Positions 1 to 8,306 of a stretch of 42,219 nucleotides of DNA are shown here, piece by piece. The stretch covers positions 1-42,219 of the forward strand of contig JAGBKC010000050.1 in NCBI GenBank assembly GCA_017934115.1. The letters run 5' to 3'. Numbering within the stretch: position 1 is the stretch's first letter; each line of letters opens with the position of its first letter. The notes under the pieces were generated by a model that was given only the letters and a program-made list of their open reading frames with translations, had not been told where the DNA came from and ran no database searches. The translations under genes and the position numbers were made by a program. Source of the stretch: Actinomycetaceae bacterium (GTDB lineage Bacteria; Actinomycetota; Actinomycetes; Actinomycetales; Actinomycetaceae).

Positions 1-1240
1 TCACTAAGCGCACCAGTCTTCGGATCGACCGTCTTGATACCTGTTAAATTCACCGACTGCTCAACATCATCAGTTACAGCATTACCGTTTTCATCCCAAT
101 ACTTAAAATGAATAGTACGAGTAGCAGCATCCGTCACACGATTATCCACCACATGAGGCGTATACGTCGTAACAGCAGACTCACCATTCTTATCTGTTCC
201 ACGAACATTTACAGGTGTTGGATCACCAACAAAATCAGTATCAGGAGTAAAGGTAATCGTACCATCACCGTTTAACGTATACGTGCCACCATCAACACTC
301 ACCGAAGTAGAAGGATTACCATCCTTATCCAATAACTCAACCTTATCAATCTCATTATCAGAACCATCCGGAACAGTAGATGTCGACACATTAAACGTGA
401 CAGTACCAGTCTGCGACTCATTAACCCCACCATAAGTTACATCAGGCGTACCAACTGGTTTCTTTGGAGTATAAACAACATGCTCAATGGCATCTTGGCC
501 TCGTTGCGCAGCTACTTCATCAACAGAATTTCTATTTGCATTCCATCCCTCAACAGTAGGCGATGTAACGGCAGCGAAAGTTGGCGCGTCACTCCAGTCA
601 CCCCACTGTGTAGCACCGCTTGTGGCCACAGTACCGTTACGGCTAAATTCACCTAACTGAACAACATCAGCAGATGCAACTTCGCCGTTTTCTTCCACAT
701 ACCAATAGTGGATCGTTCGTTTTGCGAACTCTGTTTCAACAATTGCGCTTGGGTTGTCTGCAGCCGGGATATCTGGAGTTCCAATAGTAGCAGTATTCGT
801 AATCTTGCTGCCGTCAGTTACTTTCACCGTCACCGTGGCTGTAGCAGTCCCTCCACCTGCGAGTGTGCCTACTTTCCACACGCTGCCATCTACCGTGCCT
901 GCGCTTGACGTAATGGAGACAAGTTCGGCTCCGCCAGTTAAAGCGTCTGTCACCGATACGTTTTCAGCATCTCCTGCGCCAGTGTTTTTAGCTGTGATCG
1001 TGTAGGTGATGGTATCGCCAATCTTTGTGGCTTTATCACCATCAGCACGCACTTTTTCAACACTCAAAACGGGGAACGTGATTGTGACGCGATCTTGCTG
1101 ATCATCATCATCATCAACACTAACGTTTTCTTTTGGAACTGCAAAGCTCATAACAGGATGAGCTGGGCTGGCTACTTTTACACTATTCGCTATCGAACCA
1201 CCATTAAGTGAGGTCACCTTAGCTTTCACGGTGCTGTAAG
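1..1240 (-). pseudogene. Frameshifted downstream part of the adhesin: DUF11, Mub-like and CshA-type repeats (partial)
   Basis: Read on the minus strand from the codons for T-V-K-A-K-V-T (around 1232), this frame is open through base 1 with no stop and no plausible start of its own. It completes the DUF11 domain interrupted upstream and adds another DUF11 domain (I-G-D-T-I-T-Y-T-I-T-A-K-N-T-G). It then has a Mub-B2-like module starting R-T-I-H-Y-W-Y-V-E-E-N-G, a CshA-type fibril repeat (G-T-Y-T-L-N-G-D-G-T-I-T-F-T-P-D) and a second Mub-like module starting R-T-I-H-F-K-Y-W-D-E-N-G. Such modules are known from mucin- or host-binding surface proteins. The C-terminus is outside the window. Confidence 0.75.
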
Positions 1241-4200
1241 CACTTCACCTGCAGCCATATCACCAATAGTCCACACAGATCCGTTTACCGTCCCCTTGGC
1301 AGTATCAGGAGTAATGCTTGTGATCTGCAAGCCAGCACCAGGTGTATCTGTTACCTCAACACCTGTATCACTAGCTAAACCAGTGTTTTTCACCGTAATC
1401 TTGTAGGTAAGTTCATCACCGATTTTCACGTTCTTTGGAGCATCACTTACAAGCGCCTTGTCGATCTTGAGTTCTGTTGCTTCTAAAACAACATAATCGC
1501 CTTGGTCGTCATCAGTGTCGACACTATCGTTAGGCTTTATACCAGTAGGATTTGTTTCCTCATCATACATGCCTCTACCTGCAGGAGCATCAAGCTCGCT
1601 AGAACTTGCGACAGCATAGTTGATTGCTTTTTGGGTAGTCACATCAAAATTTGAATTTAGTTTCATCGTTACCGTGGCGGAAGCCTGCGCGCCTGGTTGA
1701 AGAGTACCAACAACCCATGCGGAATCATTTGCGTAGCCTTGTGAAACAGAAGGATACGAGATTGTATCCGCATCAAATGCGTCACCTGGGATGTCATCGA
1801 CAACAACATTGTTTGCATCACCATCACCAGTGTTTTTCACGGTGATTGTATATGAAATCGTATTACCCTTCTTTACTGTACCGCTCTTGTATTCTTTATT
1901 GACAGCAAGCTTCGGGCTTTTGATAGTGTGCGTAGTAGTGGCTTTACCGCCCCCATATTCTTCTGGGACGCTCACCTGATTTGTAAGCGTTTTATTGCCA
2001 CCGCTATTGGCTCGAGCATACTTCACTGTATATTTGAAGGTGTCTGACTGCCCAGCAGTAAGAGGGCGCGATGAAGATGGGCTCCACGTAATAGTTTTCG
2101 CACTAAGATTCACTTCAGCTGAGCCTCGCGATGCTGTTTGAGCAAAAGTTACCCAGTCCGCATCATCGAGCACGTCAGAAAGATCATCAACAACATTTGC
2201 ATTATAGCGCACATCGCCCGGGCCAGTGTTTTTCACAGTGACCGTATATGTGATCGAATCGCCAAGTTTAATATTGTTCAGATCTCCGCTCGAGACAGCT
2301 GTTTTTGTGACTTCAAGCTTCGGCATAAGCACCGATGCAGAGCCTGTTTGCCCAGGAGCATTAGCAGGGCGTGCCAGATTTTTCAGCTCGCCATCACTAC
2401 CCCACGTTGTAAGCTCAGTGATATAGGTAAGGTGATATGTTTTTCCGGCTTCAAGCGGCCCCTTCCACACGATCACATGTGTAATGCCACTATCTTTGCC
2501 GATAGAACACGAATCATTAAGCGGAGTTTCGCCTGCATAGAACGTACCAGATTTCACCCCGGCAACACCTTCACACATAACAGGTGCGCCACTACCGTCT
2601 ACATCTGCTTTGAAGGTGATGTCGCTGCTATATTCAGCAGTACCACCTATGCGTGTGCCATTGTCGTCAAACACACCTATCGTGTCGGTAAGAACATCCG
2701 CATTATCGACAACATTGCTAAGATCGTCCCAAATAACAGCAGGGTAGTTGTTTGAATAGGAAATATCTCCCGTATTCGTAAATGCTACATCCCACTTAGC
2801 GAACGTGCCTGGAATGAAATCGGTATTAAAATCAGCAATATCTGTACCGTTGCGTGTTTTACCAACTTTTAAACTCTTATCAAGATCGATCACCGTATCC
2901 CACTTGACGCGGTAATCTTCTACTTCGCCCTGGGAAATATATGTGCCTGAGGGGTGTGCTGCGTGAGCAGAATCAGCATTGATTCGCAGACGCATAAAAC
3001 TAAACCCATTTGCCACATTCGAATTTGGATCTATATTACCTTCAGGGATCTCCCATTTAAGCGTCGTTTTGCCACCAGAACATGTGCCGGATGCATGCTC
3101 GTAACCGCTTTCATCGAAAGTGCCGCTATTATCCCAATCGATCCATCCGTGCACCTCTACAGGGGTAGAAGCTTGGCAGGCAACATCGATCTCATATGTG
3201 TACACACCATCAGCAAACTTTATATCATTCGTAATATTTTTGCCGTTCGTGAAAGCATCCTCATCATCACCCGGATAGGCGTCCGCATCTGCTTCGTCCC
3301 CAGAAGCAGTGACATCCATCGTGTTTCCCTTGAAGAAATCAAGATCACGCTTTGCGCCGAGATAATAATCATCATCAGGCTCGGCACCAACGCTATAGCC
3401 AGTAACAGTTGTGCCTTTTGGTTCTTGAACTTCGCCAGTAATAGCAGATATTTTGCTTGTACCTGCCGGAATATCGCCATTCTGCCATGTTGGCTTCCAT
3501 ATAGCGCCAGCACCACCATAGCTCACCGGAGCATCACCAAAATCGGCTGCCACAAGCACACCCACAGAAATAGCGGTAGCACTCGAATCGCTATTGCCAC
3601 GAGTATGCAACTTCACATGTATATTACCCTCAGTGCCAAGCCCATCCACAGCCAGCACAGAAGCAGGGCCCTTACCGCCACTAGCGTTACATTCACGCTC
3701 ATCAGAATGCATGCGCACAGTGTCATCACTTATATGCGTCACAGACGAAGATGCACCGCAACCACTCCACTGTTCAAGCACGCGCCACGTAGGATTATTA
3801 GCGTTCACAGCAGTTAAATCAAACCATTCCTTTTGGTTATAATATGCAGAATCAACATCAGGATTCGCTATATCACCAGCGCTAGATTCAAGATCTTGTC
3901 CGGCAGCAACCGTACCATTTGATTCAGCATCACCAACCACATAGCTAAACGGCACATCCTGCCCATCTAGCTTTACAGAACACTGAACATCAAAGCCCAT
4001 ATCAGAAGGAAAAGTTGGCCACCCTGTAACATAACCAACATTTATAATTTCTTCAATAGCATAAAGTTCGTTCAGAAAAAGACTATCTTCGGGTTCGCCC
4101 CATATCCATTCTGGATCCAACTGGGGCCTATCTTCTAGATATTTGTCCACATAATCTTTCCATTCAAACAGAGTCGTAGCCCACTGTGTATCATAAACCT

Positions 4201-4633
4201 CGATACCTGCATCTATAAACAGCTTATACCACGGATAGGCAGGATTATCCTCATCAGGAACAGTCCCATAAGTCGTATCCAGACCAGATCCCGTAACAGA
4301 TTCCAGATCGAGTCTACCCGAACCATATTCCTGAAGCTTATGTTTCATAATTGACTTCAAAGGAGAAGAATTCTCACGGCCATACATAAGACCATTAATC
4401 AACGTATTACCATCACCAGTAGTGCCAGAATTATACAACCACGCCATACCATCACCGCCCCAGCCGGCACCACCAATGGAAGACGGAATCTTAGACACAA
4501 GGAATTGATCAATATTATAGACATTACAATCAACCGTAAGCGTTTCACCACTAGGTAACGTAACCGTATCAACCGAATGATTATCACTGCCAGTAATCAA
4601 CTGCTTCACCGAATCGGCAGTCCACCAAAACAC
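1226..4633 (-). CDS. Main open segment of the broken adhesin: CshA-like region plus DUF11 repeats
   Basis: This is the longest intact piece (1135 codons from a GTG that is probably not a real start, because it directly follows the TAA that cuts off the signal peptide and has no ribosome-binding site). Residues about 360-590 carry the D-F-G-D-A-P-x-S-Y motif and the G-E-V-E-D-Y motif of CshA/GEVED surface proteins. Then come DUF11 (conserved repeat) domains with the signature K-x-G-D-x-x-x-Y-x-x-T-V-K-N-T-G at roughly residues 800, 930 and 1065. The last visible residues, G-E-V-L-T-A-P, end inside a DUF11 domain at the frameshift. Without its signal peptide this product could not be exported. 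Asp, Gly and Thr are abundant and Cys is rare, as usual for wall-anchored adhesins. Confidence 0.6.
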   Translation of the reverse strand: MFWWTADSVKQLITGSDNHSVDTVTLPSGETLTVDCNVYNIDQFLVSKIPSSIGGAGWGGDGMAWLYNSGTTGDGNTLINGLMYGRENSSPLKSIMKHKLQEYGSGRLDLESVTGSGLDTTYGTVPDEDNPAYPWYKLFIDAGIEVYDTQWATTLFEWKDYVDKYLEDRPQLDPEWIWGEPEDSLFLNELYAIEEIINVGYVTGWPTFPSDMGFDVQCSVKLDGQDVPFSYVVGDAESNGTVAAGQDLESSAGDIANPDVDSAYYNQKEWFDLTAVNANNPTWRVLEQWSGCGASSSVTHISDDTVRMHSDERECNASGGKGPASVLAVDGLGTEGNIHVKLHTRGNSDSSATAISVGVLVAADFGDAPVSYGGAGAIWKPTWQNGDIPAGTSKISAITGEVQEPKGTTVTGYSVGAEPDDDYYLGAKRDLDFFKGNTMDVTASGDEADADAYPGDDEDAFTNGKNITNDIKFADGVYTYEIDVACQASTPVEVHGWIDWDNSGTFDESGYEHASGTCSGGKTTLKWEIPEGNIDPNSNVANGFSFMRLRINADSAHAAHPSGTYISQGEVEDYRVKWDTVIDLDKSLKVGKTRNGTDIADFNTDFIPGTFAKWDVAFTNTGDISYSNNYPAVIWDDLSNVVDNADVLTDTIGVFDDNGTRIGGTAEYSSDITFKADVDGSGAPVMCEGVAGVKSGTFYAGETPLNDSCSIGKDSGITHVIVWKGPLEAGKTYHLTYITELTTWGSDGELKNLARPANAPGQTGSASVLMPKLEVTKTAVSSGDLNNIKLGDSITYTVTVKNTGPGDVRYNANVVDDLSDVLDDADWVTFAQTASRGSAEVNLSAKTITWSPSSSRPLTAGQSDTFKYTVKYARANSGGNKTLTNQVSVPEEYGGGKATTTHTIKSPKLAVNKEYKSGTVKKGNTISYTITVKNTGDGDANNVVVDDIPGDAFDADTISYPSVSQGYANDSAWVVGTLQPGAQASATVTMKLNSNFDVTTQKAINYAVASSSELDAPAGRGMYDEETNPTGIKPNDSVDTDDDQGDYVVLEATELKIDKALVSDAPKNVKIGDELTYKITVKNTGLASDTGVEVTDTPGAGLQITSITPDTAKGTVNGSVWTIGDMAAGEVLTAP

Positions 4634-4891
4634 TTAGTCGGTATATTGCGATTGCGGCCCATACTTACCGCCCGAACCTGCAGTAACGGACTGGTCAGCT
4701 TGCGCCACAATACTACCAGAAGCCGCCACAGCCGAAACAGCCAAAAGGGCCGCGAATTTGGCCCAAAGATTTTTTATAGACATCTTTGACATCATCATCC
4801 CCTTATTTTTTTTTTATTATACCTATCTAAATTGGCTGCTTTTACTTCAAAAGTCCTATATATCTTGTGGAAATGAAAATGATGTTTACAG

Positions 4892-4921
4892 TTTACAAAA
4901 AAAAAAGCACTCATATACAAT
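4892..4921 (+). promoter_or_regulatory. Candidate sigma-A type promoter of the DUF805 gene
   Basis: TTTACA (4892-4897) and TACAAT (4916-4921) are separated by 18 bases. The predicted start near 4928 leaves a leader of about 30 bases containing AAAGAGGAG before the ATG at 4959. Confidence 0.5.
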
Positions 4922-4958
4922 ATGGGGTGATAAATAACATCTAAAGAGGAGTTTTCTC

Positions 4959-5864
4959 ATGAACAACAATACATTTTCTAATAATACCAATTTACCCCAC
5001 TACCCCACTAACAATACTGACAATACACGTGAAGAAGAAGTTACACAAACTCAATACTCTCCCTACACCCAACACCCCCAAGAACCCAACTGGAATCTTC
5101 CTAACTACCCTCAAACCACTGGTACACCTTATAACTCATCTCAACCAGTAAACGAGCCACCGCTTCATCTGCCTTGGTATGGTATCGGCTTGATAGACGC
5201 AACAAAGCGGTTTTTCAAAAAATACGCAACTTTTAGCGGCAGAGCATCGCGTTCAGAATTTTGGTGGTCATATCTCGCAACTACCTTAATTGGCTTTGCA
5301 GTAGGAATCCTTACAATTGGTGTTGGTAGCTCTCTATGGTCGCTGGCCACACTCATTCCTTCACTTGCCATAGCTGTTCGCCGTCTACACGATACGAATC
5401 GGTCAGGTTGGTGGCTTCTTGCGCCAATCGGGATGATGTTCATAAGCGTTATTCCTATGTTTATCGCTTTTGCAGCCAGCGTTTCCATATCTGATGATGG
5501 CTATATAGACGAAAATGAAATAGGTCAATCGTTTATATTCGCTGTTATAGCAACAATGGTTATCATGATAGCTTCATTCGCATTCTACATATATTTAATG
5601 GCAGCAAAATCTCATCCTGACGGTATACGATTTGATGAAAATTTAGAGCAAACAATGCGATATGCTGCTCCTACACCTACATACACAACTACACAAACAC
5701 CGTATACCACAACTCCTCAACCGCAAGCTGCTTTCAATGAATACACAACACCAAATATGCCTGGTCAAAGCACTACGACATTTCCAACCAACACACAACC
5801 GAATACGAACGTAAGTGAAACATCAGCCAACACACAATCAACAGAAGATAAACAAGAAAAATAA
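4959..5864 (+). CDS. DUF805 family membrane protein with disordered N- and C-terminal arms
   Basis: The core of about 140 residues (roughly 70-225) is a DUF805 domain: F-S-G-R-A-S-R-S-E-F-W-W, then hydrophobic helices, and the signature R-R-L-H-D-T-N-R-S-G-W-W-L. About four transmembrane helices are visible. DUF805 proteins are small integral membrane proteins of unknown biochemical function. Unusually, the core is flanked by a roughly 65-residue Asn/Thr/Pro/Gln-rich N-terminal arm and a 70-residue Thr/Gln/Pro-rich C-terminal arm, both low-complexity and likely cytoplasmic. The start is supported by AAAGAGGAG upstream of 4959. The gene is monocistronic, with its own promoter and a terminator shared with nrdF. 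Confidence 0.85.
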   Translation: MNNNTFSNNTNLPHYPTNNTDNTREEEVTQTQYSPYTQHPQEPNWNLPNYPQTTGTPYNSSQPVNEPPLHLPWYGIGLIDATKRFFKKYATFSGRASRSEFWWSYLATTLIGFAVGILTIGVGSSLWSLATLIPSLAIAVRRLHDTNRSGWWLLAPIGMMFISVIPMFIAFAASVSISDDGYIDENEIGQSFIFAVIATMVIMIASFAFYIYLMAAKSHPDGIRFDENLEQTMRYAAPTPTYTTTQTPYTTTPQPQAAFNEYTTPNMPGQSTTTFPTNTQPNTNVSETSANTQSTEDKQEK

Positions 5865-5874
5865 TAAATGCAAT

Positions 5875-5906
5875 AAATATGGGAGGTTTACAAGCCTCCC
5901 ATATTT
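5875..5906. terminator. Bidirectional rho-independent terminator between DUF805 gene and nrdF
   Basis: A perfect 12-bp inverted repeat (AAATATGGGAGG / CCTCCCATATTT) flanks an 8-base loop. The A/T ends of the stem supply the U-tract in both directions. It sits between convergent stops at 5864 and 5921. Confidence 0.85.
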
Positions 5907-5920
5907 CATATCATAAAAGT

Positions 5921-6955
<1,035 letters not shown>

Positions 6956-7000
6956 CTATAAACATATCTCTACATACGAATAAATAGGAACCTTATATGT

Positions 7001-7039
7001 AGAAAAAATAAGGGCGTAGAAGAAAAGACTTCCACGCCC
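7001..7039 (-). terminator. Rho-independent terminator ending the kinase/FHA gene run
   Basis: On the minus strand an 11-bp stem (GGGCGTGGAAG / CTTCTACGCCC, one G-U pair) is followed by TTATTTTTTCT. It begins 14 bases after the FHA-gene stop at 7053. Confidence 0.88.
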
Positions 7040-7052
7040 ATTAAAAACGCTT

Positions 7053-8249
7053 CTATCGTTGAGCCACTAAAGTCAATGTGTAGTTAGGGCCAAGAGTAAA
7101 TTCGCCTTCAACCTTCACTTCAACATCAGGAGTGATCTCAACATCATTCGGCTTGCGCCCTAAACTCACACCATTAGTCGAATTCAAATCTGTGATATAC
7201 CAATCGCCGTCATGGAAAACAAGACGGGCGTGTGTTTTAGACACTGTACGATCAACATTCAAATTCACAACTTGCGCACCACGGGTAATTGGACCACGTG
7301 GTTTACGACCAAGGATGACAATATCTTGAGTAAGATTAATTGTTTCACCATCAGCTGTAAGCAACGAAGATATTGGACGCTCAACAGCATTAACGATAAT
7401 CGTTTCATCATCTTCATCAAGAAAATCAGACTGTGGAACTTGCTGGGCCGCAACGGAAGAACGGCGACCTTGAGCAACCTCAGCTTGAATGGACGCCAAT
7501 TCATTTTCTAAATTAACAGCAGATGGTGATGAATCTTGCCCTTTAGCGCGAGCGATAGCTGCTTCGCGAAGACGTTTTTCTTCTTCAACGCGAGCGATGG
7601 CTGCTTCACGAGAACGGCGTTCTTCTTCATCACGAGCTGCTTGCTCAACACGAGCTCGATTATTAACAGCTTGTCTCTCTTCTTCGCGACGACGTGCAAC
7701 TTCAGCTAACCGACGCTCTTCTTCATCACGCTTATCACGCAAAGCTTGGAGTTTTTGCTCTTCAGTAAGGCGAGCTTCTTCGATTGCCTTCAAACGAGCC
7801 GCTTCTTCTGCCTGACGCTTTTCAATGACCGCACGTAAATCTGCATCGCGTTCTTGTTCTGCATGCTTACGCTTCGCCTCACTACGACGTGAAGGTGCAG
7901 CTTGAGCTGGAGCACTCAAAACATCTGCAGCTTTTTCAGCATTTTTCAGCAAATCGGGGTTACTTGCTGGCTTTTGCGTTGCCTTTTGAGCGTCCTTAGC
8001 CTTAAGATCTGCGAGCTTCTTTGCTGCGCGTGCTTTCTCTTGAGCTTTCACGGCACGTTCGTACTGTTCAACCATAGCTTCTTGAACAGCAGTACCACCA
8101 TTTGTCCACAACCACTGACGCAATGGTTCGTCAACATTTGGATTACAAGCAACAGTTACATATAACGAGCGATCTTTCTTAATGATTTCACGCATACGCT
8201 GAGGGGTGGTGCGTGGATTAGCCGCTTCCTCTGCTAATGATTGAGACAT
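7053..8249 (-). CDS. FHA-domain protein with LRV-like N-terminus and coiled coil
   Basis: A cytoplasmic phospho-threonine reader of 398 residues. Residues 1-60 resemble the variant leucine-rich repeat (LRV-like) module seen at the N-terminus of some actinobacterial FHA proteins. Residues about 125-236 are Glu/Arg/Ala-rich coiled coil with an internal duplication of about 14 residues (R-E-A-A-I-A-R). The C-terminal FHA domain (about 305-398) has the key G-R, S-K-T-H-A and N-S-T-N-G residues. T283 in D-D-E-T-I-I-V, about 20 residues before the FHA fold, resembles the regulatory phospho-site position of GarA/OdhI (my analogy). The ATG at 8249 is chosen over 8270 because AGGAACAGG lies just upstream of it. 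It is the last gene of the run, 57 bases after the transglutaminase-fold gene and before a strong terminator. Confidence 0.88.
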   Translation of the reverse strand: MSQSLAEEAANPRTTPQRMREIIKKDRSLYVTVACNPNVDEPLRQWLWTNGGTAVQEAMVEQYERAVKAQEKARAAKKLADLKAKDAQKATQKPASNPDLLKNAEKAADVLSAPAQAAPSRRSEAKRKHAEQERDADLRAVIEKRQAEEAARLKAIEEARLTEEQKLQALRDKRDEEERRLAEVARRREEERQAVNNRARVEQAARDEEERRSREAAIARVEEEKRLREAAIARAKGQDSSPSAVNLENELASIQAEVAQGRRSSVAAQQVPQSDFLDEDDETIIVNAVERPISSLLTADGETINLTQDIVILGRKPRGPITRGAQVVNLNVDRTVSKTHARLVFHDGDWYITDLNSTNGVSLGRKPNDVEITPDVEVKVEGEFTLGPNYTLTLVAQR

Positions 8250-8306
8250 ATACCTGTTCCTATCTACCATTAAGATACATTCGTAACTTATTTTAACGAT
8301 GTTACG

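Larger units (their letters stand above)
1..4798 (-). pseudogene. Giant secreted adhesin gene (CshA/DUF11/Mub-like), doubly interrupted and cut by window edge
   Basis: This is one ancestral reading frame in three pieces. From ATGs at 4798-4792 (AAGGGG just upstream fits the third ATG) it encodes a signal peptide with a hydrophobic core and an A-Q-A type cleavage site. It then meets TAA at 4636-4634, and the same frame continues directly as 4633-1226. Near 1226-1243 one base is missing, and the frame continues without a stop to base 1. The restored protein has a CshA-like non-repetitive region, a GEVED motif, about four DUF11 repeats, two Mub-B2-like modules and a CshA-type fibril repeat. The C-terminal anchor would lie beyond the left edge. 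The family is secreted, wall-anchored surface adhesins. The two lesions mean either a decayed gene or an off-state allele; sequencing error at each site cannot be excluded. Confidence 0.8.

Noticed and set aside
1226-1243. Programmed -1 ribosomal frameshift in the adhesin
   Set aside because: No X-XXY-YYZ slippery sequence at the junction, and the upstream nonsense codon argues for mutation.
2138-3817. Several 200-290-codon plus-strand frames over the adhesin
   Set aside because: They mirror the minus-strand codons; composition and lack of domains mark them as shadows.
4577-4789. Plus-strand open frame across the adhesin signal-peptide region
   Set aside because: No ribosome-binding site, and it lies antisense to the adhesin start with no recognisable domain.
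6969-7003. Inverted repeat upstream of nrdF as an NrdR box
   Set aside because: The sequence TCTACATA/TATGTAGA does not match the NrdR consensus and the spacing is wrong; it partly overlaps the U-tract of the FHA terminator.
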